NCBI GenBank assembly: GCA_037178625.1
Contig: CM074141.1
Span: 372,001 to 436,000 of the forward strand
Source: Skeletonema tropicum
Taxonomy: Eukaryota; Bacillariophyta; Thalassiosirophyceae; Thalassiosirales; Thalassiosiraceae
DNA length: 64,000 bases
Direction of reading: 5' to 3'
Shown here: piece after piece, positions 63,282 to 64,000 of the stretch
Layout: each line of letters opens with the position of its first letter
How positions within the stretch are numbered: position 1 is the stretch's first letter
The notes under the pieces: generated by a model
What the model was told of the DNA's origin: nothing
The model's input: only the letters and a program-made list of their open reading frames with translations
Database searches by the model: none
Position numbers and translations under genes: made by a program

Positions 63282-64000
63282 GGGGGTAGCAAAAGAGGAG
63301 AATTCACAGCTTACCTACGAAGTGCCGAAACTCGGGCTGTAGAGGGATTTTTGGCGCACTTCAAAGCATGAAACTTGGCTGTAAGGAGGTCCCATTTTGG
63401 CGATAGATTTTGAAAAATACCCGTAGACCTCTTACATAGGAATAGTATATCGCTAAAAACTTTTTCAAAATCTGCTAGGTATTTTGAAAAGGGTATAAAC
63501 ACGCTGGTCAGCCAGCGTGTAGTGTAGCCATTGGCACTTCGTGCCAAATCACCTTTACATACTAGTAGTAGGTATTATATACTATCCCTTGCTTGCTGGG
63601 TTGGTTGCTGGTACCTCAGTAAGGTGTCTATTAGGTTGGCCAAAGAGGGCTATGATTTTGGAGCATTTCCAGCTGTCCTGACCGCTCAACGGCATGGCCC
63701 CTGGCAGGGCCATCGTCCAAGACATCAGGCAAAAGAGGTGTCTCACTTAAGCTAATATAGATATGTAAAGATTGAAGACATGTATCTTATAAATATGCCA
63801 GTTTGAAAGAGCTGGACTTCAGCTTTCTAAATCACCGCTGGTGGGCCCGTAAATCCCGATTCCCGCAGAGATATGGCATTAGAAAGTTCCCAGAGGGCCA
63901 AAATCCTGTACCACCCCTTTTAGAAAAAACAGGCTTACATACCAAAAGTGAGCCAAAAGTGCCGGCAGATTCAGGATCAAGCGAGCCTCAACGCATCTGC

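Larger units (their letters stand above)
57126..63938. mobile_element. Second MITE-like copy, split by the gypsy element
   Basis: The left 27 bp (57126-57152) and the rest (63282-63938) are the same element as 56435-57111, separated by the retrotransposon inserted in its G run. The two copies are in the same orientation with only 14 bp between them and differ by a few small indels (for example a GAG insertion near 63387). Confidence 0.85.

Overview
This window looks like nuclear DNA of a eukaryotic microalga, most likely a diatom. The evidence is a GDP-L-fucose synthase gene with a clean spliceosomal GT-AG intron, multi-AP2-repeat proteins, BspA-type leucine-rich-repeat proteins, a protein of 17 short Cys/His repeats ending in HGAK, and gypsy and copia retroelements with the zinc-finger style common in stramenopiles. 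The assignment rests on recalled family distributions, not a search. There are no operons or bacterial signals.

Layout. Positions 1-22738 are a head-to-tail array of about 2.64-2.69 kb units: eight full units and one partial, and the window opens inside the array. Each unit carries one minus-strand gene for a 364-367-residue low-complexity acidic/polyQ protein of unknown function. Copy 1 is broken by three small indels and copies 2-9 are open. The five units from 7968 to 21397 are exactly 2686 bp each and almost identical. Positions 22.9-33.4 kb hold a cluster of lineage-specific families: three BspA-like LRR paralogues (one with an early nonsense codon, one decayed, one intact), a frameshifted multi-AP2 gene, the 17-repeat Cys/His protein, and an AP2 scrap. 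Two LRR copies and their 3' flanks form an inverted duplication around the Cys/His gene.

Positions 33.8-40.5 kb contain no recognisable gene. The region is bounded by an inverted repeat and contains a pair of 320-bp direct repeats that look like LTRs of a non-autonomous element. Then follow a second frameshifted AP2 gene (40.5-41.5 kb), the two-exon GDP-L-fucose synthase gene (42.2-43.6 kb, minus), and two paralogous coiled-coil proteins (46.4-47.2 and 52.8-53.7 kb, minus) on a segmental duplication. One duplicate received a 2.0-kb element flanked by 9-bp direct repeats. The other received a copia fragment that was itself split by a 2.2-kb DNA transposon with about 280-bp inverted repeats. 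The fucose synthase and both coiled-coil genes share an upstream block containing an E2F-type site.

Positions 54.5-55.6 kb hold an intact three-AP2 protein. From 56.4 kb to the end there are two adjacent 0.68-kb inverted-repeat elements. The second is interrupted by a complete, apparently young Ty3/gypsy retrotransposon with LTRs that read as identical, a GGGGG target duplication, and intact gag and pol in one frame separated by two UAG codons. The window reads as a region shaped by tandem amplification, family birth and decay, and nested transposition. Most small open frames outside the listed genes are antisense or repeat shadows.
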